Notes under the pieces: generated by a model | Databases searched by the model: none | The model's input: the letters and a program-made list of their open reading frames with translations, nothing else | Told to the model about the DNA's origin: nothing | In this document: in pieces, positions 55,917 through 64,000 of the stretch | Layout: the number at the start of each line of letters is the position of its first letter | Position numbering within the stretch: the first letter of the stretch is position 1 | Made by a program: the position numbers and the translations under genes | From: Gallionella sp. | Lineage (GTDB): Bacteria; Pseudomonadota; Gammaproteobacteria; Burkholderiales; Gallionellaceae | Reading direction: 5' to 3' | DNA length: 64,000 bases | Assembly: GCA_025350405.1 (NCBI GenBank) | Contig: JANXXX010000021.1 | Location: forward strand, 49,958-113,957

Positions 55917-56417
55917 CTATTCGCTACTTCCGCGTTTCCAGACCCCGCTCTTGCCGCCGCGCTTTTCTTCGAGCTGGATACACTCGATGCGCATCCCCCG
56001 GTCTATCGCCTTGCACATGTCGTAGATGGTGAGCAGCGCCACGCTGGCGGCGCACAAGGCCTCCATCTCGACCCCGGTCTGCCCGACACAGTTGGCCGTC
56101 GTGACCACCTTGATGCCCACGCAACCGCTGGCATCGGGTTCGGCCACGTCGCTGAAAACCACCTCCACGCCGGTGAGCGCCAGGCTATGGCACATCGGGA
56201 TGATGTCGGCAGTGCGCTTAGCCGCCATCACCGCACCGACATCCGCCACGGTCAGCACATCGCCCTTGGCGATGCTGCCAGTGCGGATGCGCGCCAGTGT
56301 CGCAACTTGCATGCGCAAGACGCCGCTGGCGATTGCGACACGCTTGGTGTCGGGTTTTTCCGAGACATCCACCATGCGCGCCCGGCCTGCGTCGGTGAAA
56401 TGAGTGAGCTTGTTCAT
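55917..56417 (-). CDS. moaC: Cyclic pyranopterin monophosphate synthase MoaC
   Basis: 166 aa; LTHFTDAGRARMVDVSEKPDTKRVAIASG, IPMCHSLALTGVEVVF, GVEMEALCAASVALLTIYDMCKAID. Confidence 0.95.
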   Translation of the reverse strand: MNKLTHFTDAGRARMVDVSEKPDTKRVAIASGVLRMQVATLARIRTGSIAKGDVLTVADVGAVMAAKRTADIIPMCHSLALTGVEVVFSDVAEPDASGCVGIKVVTTANCVGQTGVEMEALCAASVALLTIYDMCKAIDRGMRIECIQLEEKRGGKSGVWKRGSSE

Positions 56418-56431
56418 GCGTTATCCATCCT

Positions 56432-57187
56432 TCAGGAAATTGAACTGCCACAAGCATTGCACGCAGGATCTTTGCTCAACATACTGCGCGTGATATTCAT
56501 GTCCAGCGCATTGATCGTCAGCAGCTTGCCGCTCAAACCGCGCTCGATGCCGATCAACAGCTTGAGCGTCTCTGCCGCCTGCAAGGTGCCGATGATACCC
56601 GTCAACGGCGCGAATACGCCAGTGGTTGCGCAGCGCAACTCTGCGGCCACGCTGTCCTCGGGGAACAGGCAGTTGTAGCAGGGCGCATCCGTCCGGCGGA
56701 AATCGAATACCGCAACCTGCCCGTCGAACTGGATCGCCGCACCCGACACCAGCGGTTTGCGCTGGATCAGGCAGGCATGATTGACTGCGTAGCGCGTGGC
56801 GAAAGTATCGCTGCAATCCAGCACCACATCGGCCTTGCCGACCAGCTCGCGCAGTTGCGCCGCATCGGCGCGGATGTTCAGCGCGATGCACGCCACTTCG
56901 GGATTGATGTCGTGCAGCGCAACCTGCGCCGATGCAACTTTCGTCTGGTTCACCGTAGAAGTGCGGTGGATGATCTGGCGTTGCAGGTTGCCGAGCTCCA
57001 CCGTGTCGTGGTCGCACAAAATCAGTTGCCCGACCCCGCTGGCGGCCAGATACAGCGCGGCGGGCGAGCCCAGCCCGCCCAGGCCGATAATCAGCACACG
57101 GGCTGCGAGCAAGCGTTGCTGCCCCTCGATGCCGATCTCATTCAACAGGATGTGGCGGCTATAGCGCAGCAGTTGTTGGTCGTTCAT
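56432..57187 (-). CDS. moeB: MoeB/ThiF-family adenylyltransferase
   Basis: 251 aa; RYSRHILLNEIGIEGQQRLLAARVLIIGLGGLGSPAALYLAASGVG. Confidence 0.92.
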   Translation of the reverse strand: MNDQQLLRYSRHILLNEIGIEGQQRLLAARVLIIGLGGLGSPAALYLAASGVGQLILCDHDTVELGNLQRQIIHRTSTVNQTKVASAQVALHDINPEVACIALNIRADAAQLRELVGKADVVLDCSDTFATRYAVNHACLIQRKPLVSGAAIQFDGQVAVFDFRRTDAPCYNCLFPEDSVAAELRCATTGVFAPLTGIIGTLQAAETLKLLIGIERGLSGKLLTINALDMNITRSMLSKDPACNACGSSIS

Positions 57188-57218
57188 GCCATTGTTGGTC
57201 GCACAAGCGGGAGCAAGT

Positions 57219-57527
57219 TTAAGCCCGATGCGCTACAGCGCGCGATACCTTCGGTCGCTTATTTTTTGCAGCATGCCACAAATCGTAAGCAGCCTGTCCG
57301 CGCAACCAACTCTCCGCGCTCGGACCACCTTCCGGTGTTGCCAGCCACGCCTCCAGCCGCAACGCCAGGTCCGCCGAAATACCTGACCGCTGGTTGACCA
57401 CCCGCGACAACTGCACACGCGAGATACCCAGCTGCCGCGCCGCTTCTGCAACCGAGAGCCCGAGCGCAGGCAACACGTCCTCGCGCAACGTCTCCGCCGG
57501 ATGCGGCGGATTAAACATTCGTGCCAT
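57219..57527 (-). CDS. higA: HigA-family antitoxin
   Basis: MARMFNPPHPAETLREDVLPALGLSVAEAARQLGISRVQLSRVVNQRSGISADLALRLE. Confidence 0.92.
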   Translation of the reverse strand: MARMFNPPHPAETLREDVLPALGLSVAEAARQLGISRVQLSRVVNQRSGISADLALRLEAWLATPEGGPSAESWLRGQAAYDLWHAAKNKRPKVSRAVAHRA

Positions 57528-57537
57528 TTCTGTCTCC

Positions 57538-57816
57538 TTAATGATAATCCTGATAATCCACAAGAATGGCATCTTCGCCCTCAAAAGCGAACGTCAATCG
57601 CCAATTGCCATTCACCCATACCGACCAATGCCCATCCAGATCGCCCCCGAGTGCATGCCATTTCCAGCCCGGCATATTCATATCGGCGGGCACGCGTGCA
57701 TCGTTCAACTGCCGCAGCTGACGCGCCAACTTGGCCGCGTGTGCAGGCTGGATGCCTGCCTTGCTGCCCTCGGCAAAAAACCTCTGCATGCCTTTGTGCC
57801 GGAAAGTTTTGATCAT
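57538..57816 (-). CDS. higB: HigB-family toxin
   Basis: 92 aa; MIKTFRHKGMQRFFAEGSKAGIQPAHAAKLARQLRQL...GHWSVWVNGNWRLTFAFEGEDAILVDYQDYH. Confidence 0.93.
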   Translation of the reverse strand: MIKTFRHKGMQRFFAEGSKAGIQPAHAAKLARQLRQLNDARVPADMNMPGWKWHALGGDLDGHWSVWVNGNWRLTFAFEGEDAILVDYQDYH

Positions 57817-57889
57817 GGCGAAAGTGTATCCACATTAGATACACTTTGCAACTTGAAAGTAGCTGTGAATTAATCCGCTGCTTTTAGCA

Positions 57890-57921
57890 ATAAAAAAACG
57901 GGCATCCGAAGATGCCCGTTT
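57890..57921 (-). terminator. Rho-independent terminator of the porin gene
   Basis: Minus strand AAACGGGCATCTTCGGATGCCCGTTTTTTTATTGC. Confidence 0.9.
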
Positions 57922-57978
57922 GGTGTTTCAGATGTCAGCTCAGCTTAGGTAGCAAACCCTAAACTTGCACTAAACAAT

Positions 57979-59103
57979 TTAGAACGAGTGCTTCATACCG
58001 AGCGACAGAACAGTAGGAGCTGCTCCCGCTACACCTGCAACGTTCTGAGTCAGCTTGGAGTACAAAGCGTACACAGTGGTGGTCTTGCTCATGGCGTGGT
58101 CATAACCAACAGAGATTTGCGTTGCATCGTTCAATTGATCAACGCCAGTAATAGTTACCGTACCGCGCTTGGTATAAGCCAGTTTCGCTGCGTCGGTGCT
58201 GCTGACGTTAAATTTACCAGCGACGTAGATGTTCGTGGAACTTGAATCACCACCAGCATTGAAAGTGGCTGACAATCTTTCGTAAACCAGATTGACCGCG
58301 AACTGATCCATCGAGTAACTACCGCCCAACTTGAAAGCCGTACCTTTGTCGCTCGGTGCCGCTCCAAACGCCTTTCCAATTGTGTCATTTGCGGCCAAGT
58401 CGCCAGTGCCGTTGCTACCGAACGTAACGGTTTGGTAAGCCAAAGCTGCGTAGATCGGGCCTTGTTCGTATGTACCAGACAGGGACGTTCCACTACCCTT
58501 TGTCAGGGCAGGTCCAGCTCCTTGAGCAGAAGTTTCAGCACCAAACATGGTGGCTGCTATTACAGTCACGCCGCTGAAAGACGGGCTGACGTAAGCGATG
58601 AGGTTTCCCAAGCGTGCATCGTGACCGCCACCCATCATGGTACCAGCAGAAAAGTATGAGGCAGCTCCAGCAGTATTGGTAGAGCTAGATTGATTGCCAC
58701 GGTTATCGGCGATGCCGTCACCAAACAGGTCCAGCTTGCGAGTGGCCATCTTGTATGGCGTGTCATGTTGACCCAAAACCAAAGTACCCATGCTGTCATT
58801 CTTCAAGCCGACAAAGGTATCACGGTCAAACGCGAAGGCATTGCCTTTATCCATATTGACTTTGCCTTCCATTTGATACATGAAGGAATTGCCGCCGCCC
58901 AGGTCTTCGGAACCCTTCAGGCCGAGGCGCGAGGTGTTGCTGTTCAGCTGGTTAACGGAGCTGCTGTTAGTAACAGCACCATCATTGACCATGTCTACGG
59001 ACAGGTTCGCTTGACCGTATAAGGTGGCAGCATTGTCAGCCAATGCCAATGCTGGTGTAGTCAGAGCAGCGGCGATTGCCAGAACGATAATTTTCTTTTG
59101 CAT
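57979..59103 (-). CDS. Gram-negative porin
   Basis: 374 aa; signal peptide, ATLYGQANLSVDMV...TSRLGLKGSEDLGGGNSFMYQMEG...FVGLKNDSMGTLVLGQHDTPYK...C-terminal HSF. Confidence 0.92.
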   Translation of the reverse strand: MQKKIIVLAIAAALTTPALALADNAATLYGQANLSVDMVNDGAVTNSSSVNQLNSNTSRLGLKGSEDLGGGNSFMYQMEGKVNMDKGNAFAFDRDTFVGLKNDSMGTLVLGQHDTPYKMATRKLDLFGDGIADNRGNQSSSTNTAGAASYFSAGTMMGGGHDARLGNLIAYVSPSFSGVTVIAATMFGAETSAQGAGPALTKGSGTSLSGTYEQGPIYAALAYQTVTFGSNGTGDLAANDTIGKAFGAAPSDKGTAFKLGGSYSMDQFAVNLVYERLSATFNAGGDSSSTNIYVAGKFNVSSTDAAKLAYTKRGTVTITGVDQLNDATQISVGYDHAMSKTTTVYALYSKLTQNVAGVAGAAPTVLSLGMKHSF

Positions 59104-59378
59104 GTAAAACTCCTTAAAAGTAAGTTTTTATATTATTCAAGTTACGTCGACAGCCGAAGCCGGCGACCCTTTGAAAATCCCCAAGGTTCAGAGAATTCAA
59201 GGGGGCATTATCCATACCCCCCCAGACGGTGCAAGGGAAACCGCAGATTGTGTGGTTTTTTTGCAACAAGCGAAGTAACGGGGCTGTCATGAATAAATGA
59301 TAGGGCGATGAGATGAAGCTCAACGATGGTGGGCAAGCCTCATCTGCCCACCCTTAGTTTTATCCGGCATACCAAAAT

Positions 59379-60428
59379 TCACCCCCCGATATACGACATC
59401 TCTATTTTCTTTTGGCTGGGTGACATCGTGGTCGCGGCTTGGCGCAGTTGCGAGTAGCGGTCGTTGCGTTGTTGCCAGCGGTCTGCGATCAGCGTGGTCA
59501 AGGCCTGCTCGGTAGCGCCCTCGCGCAACGGGGCGCGTAGATCCAGGCCATTGGTGGCGAACAAGCAGGTGTATAGCTTGCCATCGGTGGAGAGCCGGGC
59601 GCGGGTGCAGGTCTGGCAGAACGCCTGGGTGATGGAGGCGATCACACCGATCTCGCCGCTGCCGTCCGCATAGCTCCAGCGCTCGGCCACTTCGCTGCTG
59701 TAATTGGGATCGATCTGGCGAATGGGGAAATGGCTGGCGATCCGTTCCAGTATCTCCTTTGCCGTGACCACGTCGTCCATGCGCCAGCCGTTGGTGCTGC
59801 CGACATCCATGTATTCGATGAAGCGCAGCACGATGCCGCTATTTCTAAAGTGTGTGGCCATCGCGATGATCTCGTGATCGTTCACACCGCGCTTGACCAC
59901 CATGTTGACCTTGATCGGCGCCAGCCCGACACGCTGCGCGGCGGCAATGCCATCCAGCACGGTCTTGACCGGCACATCCGAATCGCTCATGCGACGAAAG
60001 GTCTCATCGCTCAGCCCGTCCAGACTGACAGAGAGCCGCGCCAAGCCCGCGTCTTTAAGCGACTGGGCTTGCCGGGACAGCAGCACGGCATTGGTGGTAA
60101 GCGTGATTTCCACCGGCTGGCCTTCTGCTGTGTGTAGCCTGGCGAGCTTTTCGATGAGTTGTTCGAGGTTGCGGCGCAACAGCGGCTCGCCGCCGGTCAG
60201 GCGTATCTTGTGCACGCCCAGCGCGATGAACGACTTGGTCAGCCGCGCTATCTCCTCGAAGCTGAGCAGCTCGGCGCGCGGCAGGAAAACATGGTTCCTG
60301 TCGAAGACTGCACGCGGCATGCAATAGGTGCAGCGCAGATTGCAACGGTCGGTGACGGAGATGCGCAAGTCGCTCAAGGGGCGTTGCAGGGTGTCGGTGG
60401 TTGGAACGATTTTGGATAAGTCAGTCAT
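59379..60428 (-). CDS. moaA: GTP 3',8-cyclase MoaA
   Basis: 349 aa; [28 protein letters not shown]-terminal cluster [20 protein letters not shown]. Confidence 0.94.
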   Translation of the reverse strand: MTDLSKIVPTTDTLQRPLSDLRISVTDRCNLRCTYCMPRAVFDRNHVFLPRAELLSFEEIARLTKSFIALGVHKIRLTGGEPLLRRNLEQLIEKLARLHTAEGQPVEITLTTNAVLLSRQAQSLKDAGLARLSVSLDGLSDETFRRMSDSDVPVKTVLDGIAAAQRVGLAPIKVNMVVKRGVNDHEIIAMATHFRNSGIVLRFIEYMDVGSTNGWRMDDVVTAKEILERIASHFPIRQIDPNYSSEVAERWSYADGSGEIGVIASITQAFCQTCTRARLSTDGKLYTCLFATNGLDLRAPLREGATEQALTTLIADRWQQRNDRYSQLRQAATTMSPSQKKIEMSYIGG

Positions 60429-60535
60429 GGGCGGCGGGTAATTTCATCCGGTTCATTATTCCATTGCCATTTTAGAACAACGGCAATCATGCAGGGTGCT
60501 TTTTACACACACTGCAATCGGGCAATCGCCTACTC

Positions 60536-62221
60536 TTACATCACCAACCCGCGCAGCGCAGCCATCGCCATCGCCGTGGCCAACGCGCCCACCACCCACT
60601 TGTTGCCCTGCGGCTGCATGCTGAAATAACTTTTGGTCGCCAGCATGAAGGGCAGCACCTGCAAACAAGCCAGGCGCCCCGCCTCGACCACAGTCGCCGA
60701 AAAATGCAGCTCCTGGAACAACACGAACGGCAGAAACCAGGACAAGAACACCATCAGCAACTCGGAACCGGATGTCATCAAGATCACGGTATTTTTCCGG
60801 AAGAGAATCTTGATCAACACCCACACTGCGGCCAGCACAGAAATCGTCGTCAGATAATCACGCGACCAGTGCCCCCCGGCATCTGCTCCCAGGTTGTACA
60901 AAAAGAACAAGACAAAAATCGAAATATAAATCGAGCCGTGCAACATGCCCTTGTAAGTTTGCACCCGATGCGCGCTGTAGAACACCACCACGCCGGCCAA
61001 TATGGATAGCGCCAATGCCTCGTGCCGATTCAATACCGGCAGGGGAAAAAACAACGCCGGCAAACACAGGAGGGATAACAAGAACACGCTGATGGAAACT
61101 GTATTCGACACGATCCATCTTGAAAACTTCCGGAATAGCGGCCACTGCCTCACTGTCGAATAAGCCCGCTGTCGACGCCGCTCATTGAACTTGATTCCCG
61201 TATGCTGCAAACCGGCAACGCCGCCAAACACGATTATCGCCGTCAAGCACAAGGCCGCAAACGTATACCAATCGGGGAATTCGTGCAGTAGCAGTGCCAT
61301 TGTCCCAAACATGGCCATCACCGTATACATCACCGCCACAACAGCCGGATGCGCCAAACCAAGCGCCATCAAGCGATGGTGCAAATGTGTGCGGTCGGGC
61401 AAAAACGGACTGTGGCCATAGCGCACGCGCCGCGTCATCACAAGCAGCGTATCCAGCAACGGCAGCGCCACCACCATTACCCAGGTCGCGAGCGAAAGGT
61501 GATATCCAACACGCTGGCTCCCGCTCACCAGTATGGCCGCCAACACGTATCCCAACGTCAGGCTGCCGCTATCACCCATGAATAATTTCGCCGGATAACT
61601 GTTGTAGCGCAAGAATCCCATCACTGCACCCAGTAATGCCACACTCACCAGCAACAAATCCGGTGCCCCTACATGCCAGGCGAAATAAGCGAAAAACACT
61701 GCCGCGATCGTCGCCGTCCCACCCGCCAAACCATCCAGCCCGTCAGACAGATTGAACGCATTCATCCCGCCGACCATGCAAAATATCGTGAACGGGACAG
61801 CGAAAGTATCTAACGTGATTGCGCCACGCCCCAGAAAATCCCCCAGATTTACCAGCGTGCCGCCGCCCAACAGAACAAAAGTGGCTGCCGCGGCAATCTG
61901 CCCGACGAATTTCCAGCGCGGCCCGATATTCGCAATATCATCAATCAACCCGGTGACAATGATCACCAGCAGACCAGTCAAAAAAGCCCATGCAAAAGTA
62001 TTGAACGGCAAAAACATCAGGCAAGACAGCACCACACTAGCCGCAATGCCCAAGCCGCCCAAACGCGTGGTCGGAGTTGAGTGGGAACTGCGGTCTTTGG
62101 GAACATCCACAGCACCCACTTTGCGCGCCAGAACAATAGTGGCAGGGACGATGAACAGGGAAAGGAATAATGCGGTAAAGAAAACCAGTCCGAGAATGTT
62201 CAGGTTGAGGGATTCAGTCAT
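60536..62221 (-). CDS. MraY/WecA-family glycosyl-1-phosphate transferase with extra C-terminal membrane domain
   Basis: 561 aa; DVPKDRSSHSTPTTRLGGLGI, GGMNAFNLSDGLDGLAGG, GDSGSLTLGYVLAAI, PFLPDRTHLHHRLMALG; ~200 aa hydrophobic extension. Confidence 0.85.
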   Translation of the reverse strand: MTESLNLNILGLVFFTALFLSLFIVPATIVLARKVGAVDVPKDRSSHSTPTTRLGGLGIAASVVLSCLMFLPFNTFAWAFLTGLLVIIVTGLIDDIANIGPRWKFVGQIAAAATFVLLGGGTLVNLGDFLGRGAITLDTFAVPFTIFCMVGGMNAFNLSDGLDGLAGGTATIAAVFFAYFAWHVGAPDLLLVSVALLGAVMGFLRYNSYPAKLFMGDSGSLTLGYVLAAILVSGSQRVGYHLSLATWVMVVALPLLDTLLVMTRRVRYGHSPFLPDRTHLHHRLMALGLAHPAVVAVMYTVMAMFGTMALLLHEFPDWYTFAALCLTAIIVFGGVAGLQHTGIKFNERRRQRAYSTVRQWPLFRKFSRWIVSNTVSISVFLLSLLCLPALFFPLPVLNRHEALALSILAGVVVFYSAHRVQTYKGMLHGSIYISIFVLFFLYNLGADAGGHWSRDYLTTISVLAAVWVLIKILFRKNTVILMTSGSELLMVFLSWFLPFVLFQELHFSATVVEAGRLACLQVLPFMLATKSYFSMQPQGNKWVVGALATAMAMAALRGLVM

Positions 62222-62242
62222 GGAAGGATTGTAGCAAGAATT

Positions 62243-62531
62243 TCATTCCACATTGTTCGGCAACCACGGCTCCGAAGCCAGACAAGCTGCAGGAACAGCC
62301 GTCACCCCTTGCGCCAACGGCCAAGTCTCGCCATCGCCGTGACACATCACATACAAATGGTCCAGCCCCAAAGTTTGCTTTGCAGAGCGCATCGAAGCAG
62401 TCACTTGCAGCGACTTCGTCAATTTGATTTTAAATCCCAAGCGACGGCCTTCCTGAAGGATCAGCAAATCCAACTCGGCTCCAGCATGCACACCCCAGAA
62501 AAATGCCTCTCCGCGTCTGGTAGAGAGACTC
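62243..62531 (-). pseudogene. C-terminal fragment of a DUF4143-type AAA ATPase
   Basis: Manual frame: TRRGEAFFWGVHAGAELDLLILQEGRRLGFKIKLTKSLQVTASMRSAKQTLGLDHLYVMCHGDGETWPLAQGVTAVPAACLASEPWLP; in-frame stop just upstream, no ATPase domain. Confidence 0.7.
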
Positions 62532-62559
62532 AGTCATGCTTCTGTCGACCCGCCAGCGC

Positions 62560-63681
62560 CTACATTTTTGGACGGTCACAAAGCTCAGCAATAGTCTCCA
62601 GATACTTCACGATAACAATTTGTTCATCGAACTCCGACTCAATTTTCACCCTCCCGTGACGTCCCATCTTTGCACGTTCCTCAGGAGAAAGAGAAATCAT
62701 CAGCTCCATTTTCGTCGCCAGATCCACCGCATCCCTAGGCTGACATAAATAGCCATTCACACCATCATCCACCACTTCACGGCAACCAACAGCATCAGTG
62801 GTGATAATTGGTCTACCCATGGCAGCCGCCTCCAACAATGTGCGAGGCACCCCTTCTCGATACGATGGCAGCACCACGCAATCCACCGTAGAGATTTCCG
62901 CACGAACATCATCGCTGACACCCAGATAACGCACCACCCCTTCCGTTACCCACTGATCCATCTGCGCCCGTGATATCGCAGTTGGGTTTTGCACATCCAG
63001 AAACCCAAGCAACAAGAAATCTGCATTGGCAAAACGGCGCTTCACAATACGCGCAGCTTCCACATACTCGCCCACACCCTTATCCCAGAGCATGCGAGCA
63101 ACCAACAGAAACCGAATCCGCTCCTCGAATATTGGAAGAGGTACAAGCGCAAACCGCCCAAGATCCACTCCCGAACCCGGAACCCTACCGGTCACCTCCC
63201 GACGAACCAGCCCTCCCTCAACAAACAACCGCCGATCATCCTCGTTCTGAAAAAACACACGGGCCGAGCGCGATAATGCAAGCCAGTACAAACCTCGAAC
63301 CAATCTCGTCAACCAACTATCATTGATGAACACCACCCCCAGCCCGGCGATATTGTTCACCACAGGAATCCGTAATGCATGAGCGGCCAGCGACCCATAC
63401 ACATTCGGCTTCACCGTATAACCGAGGAACACGTCCGGGCGCTCCCGCCGAAGCAATCGATAAAATCTCCACAGCAACAGCAAATCTCGCCCTGGGTGTG
63501 TACCCTTGTTGTCCATCGGCAGTGCAACAAACCGGCAGCCCAACTCAACCAAGCGCTGGGCATACTCATCAGTCGGAGCAACTGCCACGACTTCATAACC
63601 CGCCGCCACCAAAGCGCGGATCAACCCAGCACGAAAATTGACCAAATTCCAAGCCGTATTGAGAGATATGAGTACTTTCAT
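62560..63681 (-). CDS. Family 4 glycosyltransferase
   Basis: 373 aa; MKVLISLNTAWNLVNFRAGLIRALVAAGYEVVAVAP...VLPSYREGVPRTLLEAAAMGRPIITTDAVGCREVVDDGVNGYLC. Confidence 0.92.
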   Translation of the reverse strand: MKVLISLNTAWNLVNFRAGLIRALVAAGYEVVAVAPTDEYAQRLVELGCRFVALPMDNKGTHPGRDLLLLWRFYRLLRRERPDVFLGYTVKPNVYGSLAAHALRIPVVNNIAGLGVVFINDSWLTRLVRGLYWLALSRSARVFFQNEDDRRLFVEGGLVRREVTGRVPGSGVDLGRFALVPLPIFEERIRFLLVARMLWDKGVGEYVEAARIVKRRFANADFLLLGFLDVQNPTAISRAQMDQWVTEGVVRYLGVSDDVRAEISTVDCVVLPSYREGVPRTLLEAAAMGRPIITTDAVGCREVVDDGVNGYLCQPRDAVDLATKMELMISLSPEERAKMGRHGRVKIESEFDEQIVIVKYLETIAELCDRPKM

Positions 63682-63696
63682 AAAATCTTATGGGTC

Positions 63697-63795
63697 TTAG
63701 GGGGTGCAGGTCAAAAGCACATCATTACCCATTTCCGCAAGACAAGTACCCGTCACCAAGCCAACATATCCAGTACCAATTACACTAACTTTCAT
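63697..63795 (-). pseudogene. Truncated N-terminus of a UDP-glucose 6-dehydrogenase-like gene
   Basis: Manual translation from ATG at 63795: [32 protein letters not shown]; Rossmann start typical of UDP-Glc/GDP-Man dehydrogenases, then stop after 32 aa. Confidence 0.75.
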
Positions 63796-63898
63796 TCATA
63801 TTTCCTCAATAACACATCAAAACCATAGACACACAAATCATCTTCCGAACACAATTGAAACTCACGTACTGGACTTCCCCGACTTTCATAGACGTTTT

Positions 63899-64000
63899 TC
63901 AGCTTCCGGTTTGTAACTTTTCGAACGCCATCGGACTCAACTGATCAACATGGCTGTGCCGACGCTTTCGATTGTAAAATACCTCGATGTAATCAAATAT
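63899..64000 (-). mobile_element. IS3-family transposase, C-terminal part (runs off the right edge)
   Basis: Minus-strand translation from the window edge: IFDYIEVFYNRKRRHSHVDQLSPMAFEKLQTGS*, typical IS3 OrfB C-terminus. Confidence 0.85.

Noticed and set aside
59310-59365. GGTGGGCAAGCCTCATCTGCCCACC hairpin
   Set aside because: Same common GGTGGGCA-type intergenic repeat as at 13872; could be a terminator for moaA, not evidence of a new system.

Overview
The window is a betaproteobacterial chromosomal segment. Gene content suggests Nitrosomonadales/Gallionellaceae, but that is an inference and was not tested. From left to right it holds: (1) a near-complete MSHA-type type IV pilus locus on the minus strand (about 1-17.6 kb); (2) housekeeping genes trmL, hemW, rdgB, rph, yicC, gmk, rpoZ and spoT/relA; (3) a small accessory unit, an HNH endonuclease ORF bracketed by ~220 bp inverted repeats (27.2-28.7 kb); (4) a pirin gene, pabB, a proteasome-like Ntn-hydrolase (probable BPH) and a Lys/Ala-repeat histone-like protein; (5) nrdAB, ampD and pilRS; (6) a ~20 kb formate dehydrogenase and molybdenum-cofactor island (mogA, moeA, HPP, OFA transporter, fdsD, fdhD, fdsABG, ModE-like regulator, mobA, mobB, moaE, moaD, moaC, moeB, moaA), interrupted by higBA and a porin; (7) the start of a surface-polysaccharide locus with gene debris and a partial IS3-family transposase at the right edge. 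The most unusual signal is a ~140-200 bp palindromic, MITE-like element in three copies. In every copy one terminal inverted repeat carries a GAGG Shine-Dalgarno-like motif and ends at or within a few nt of a start codon (mshM, spoT, moaE). No CRISPR array, rRNA or tRNA was recognised.
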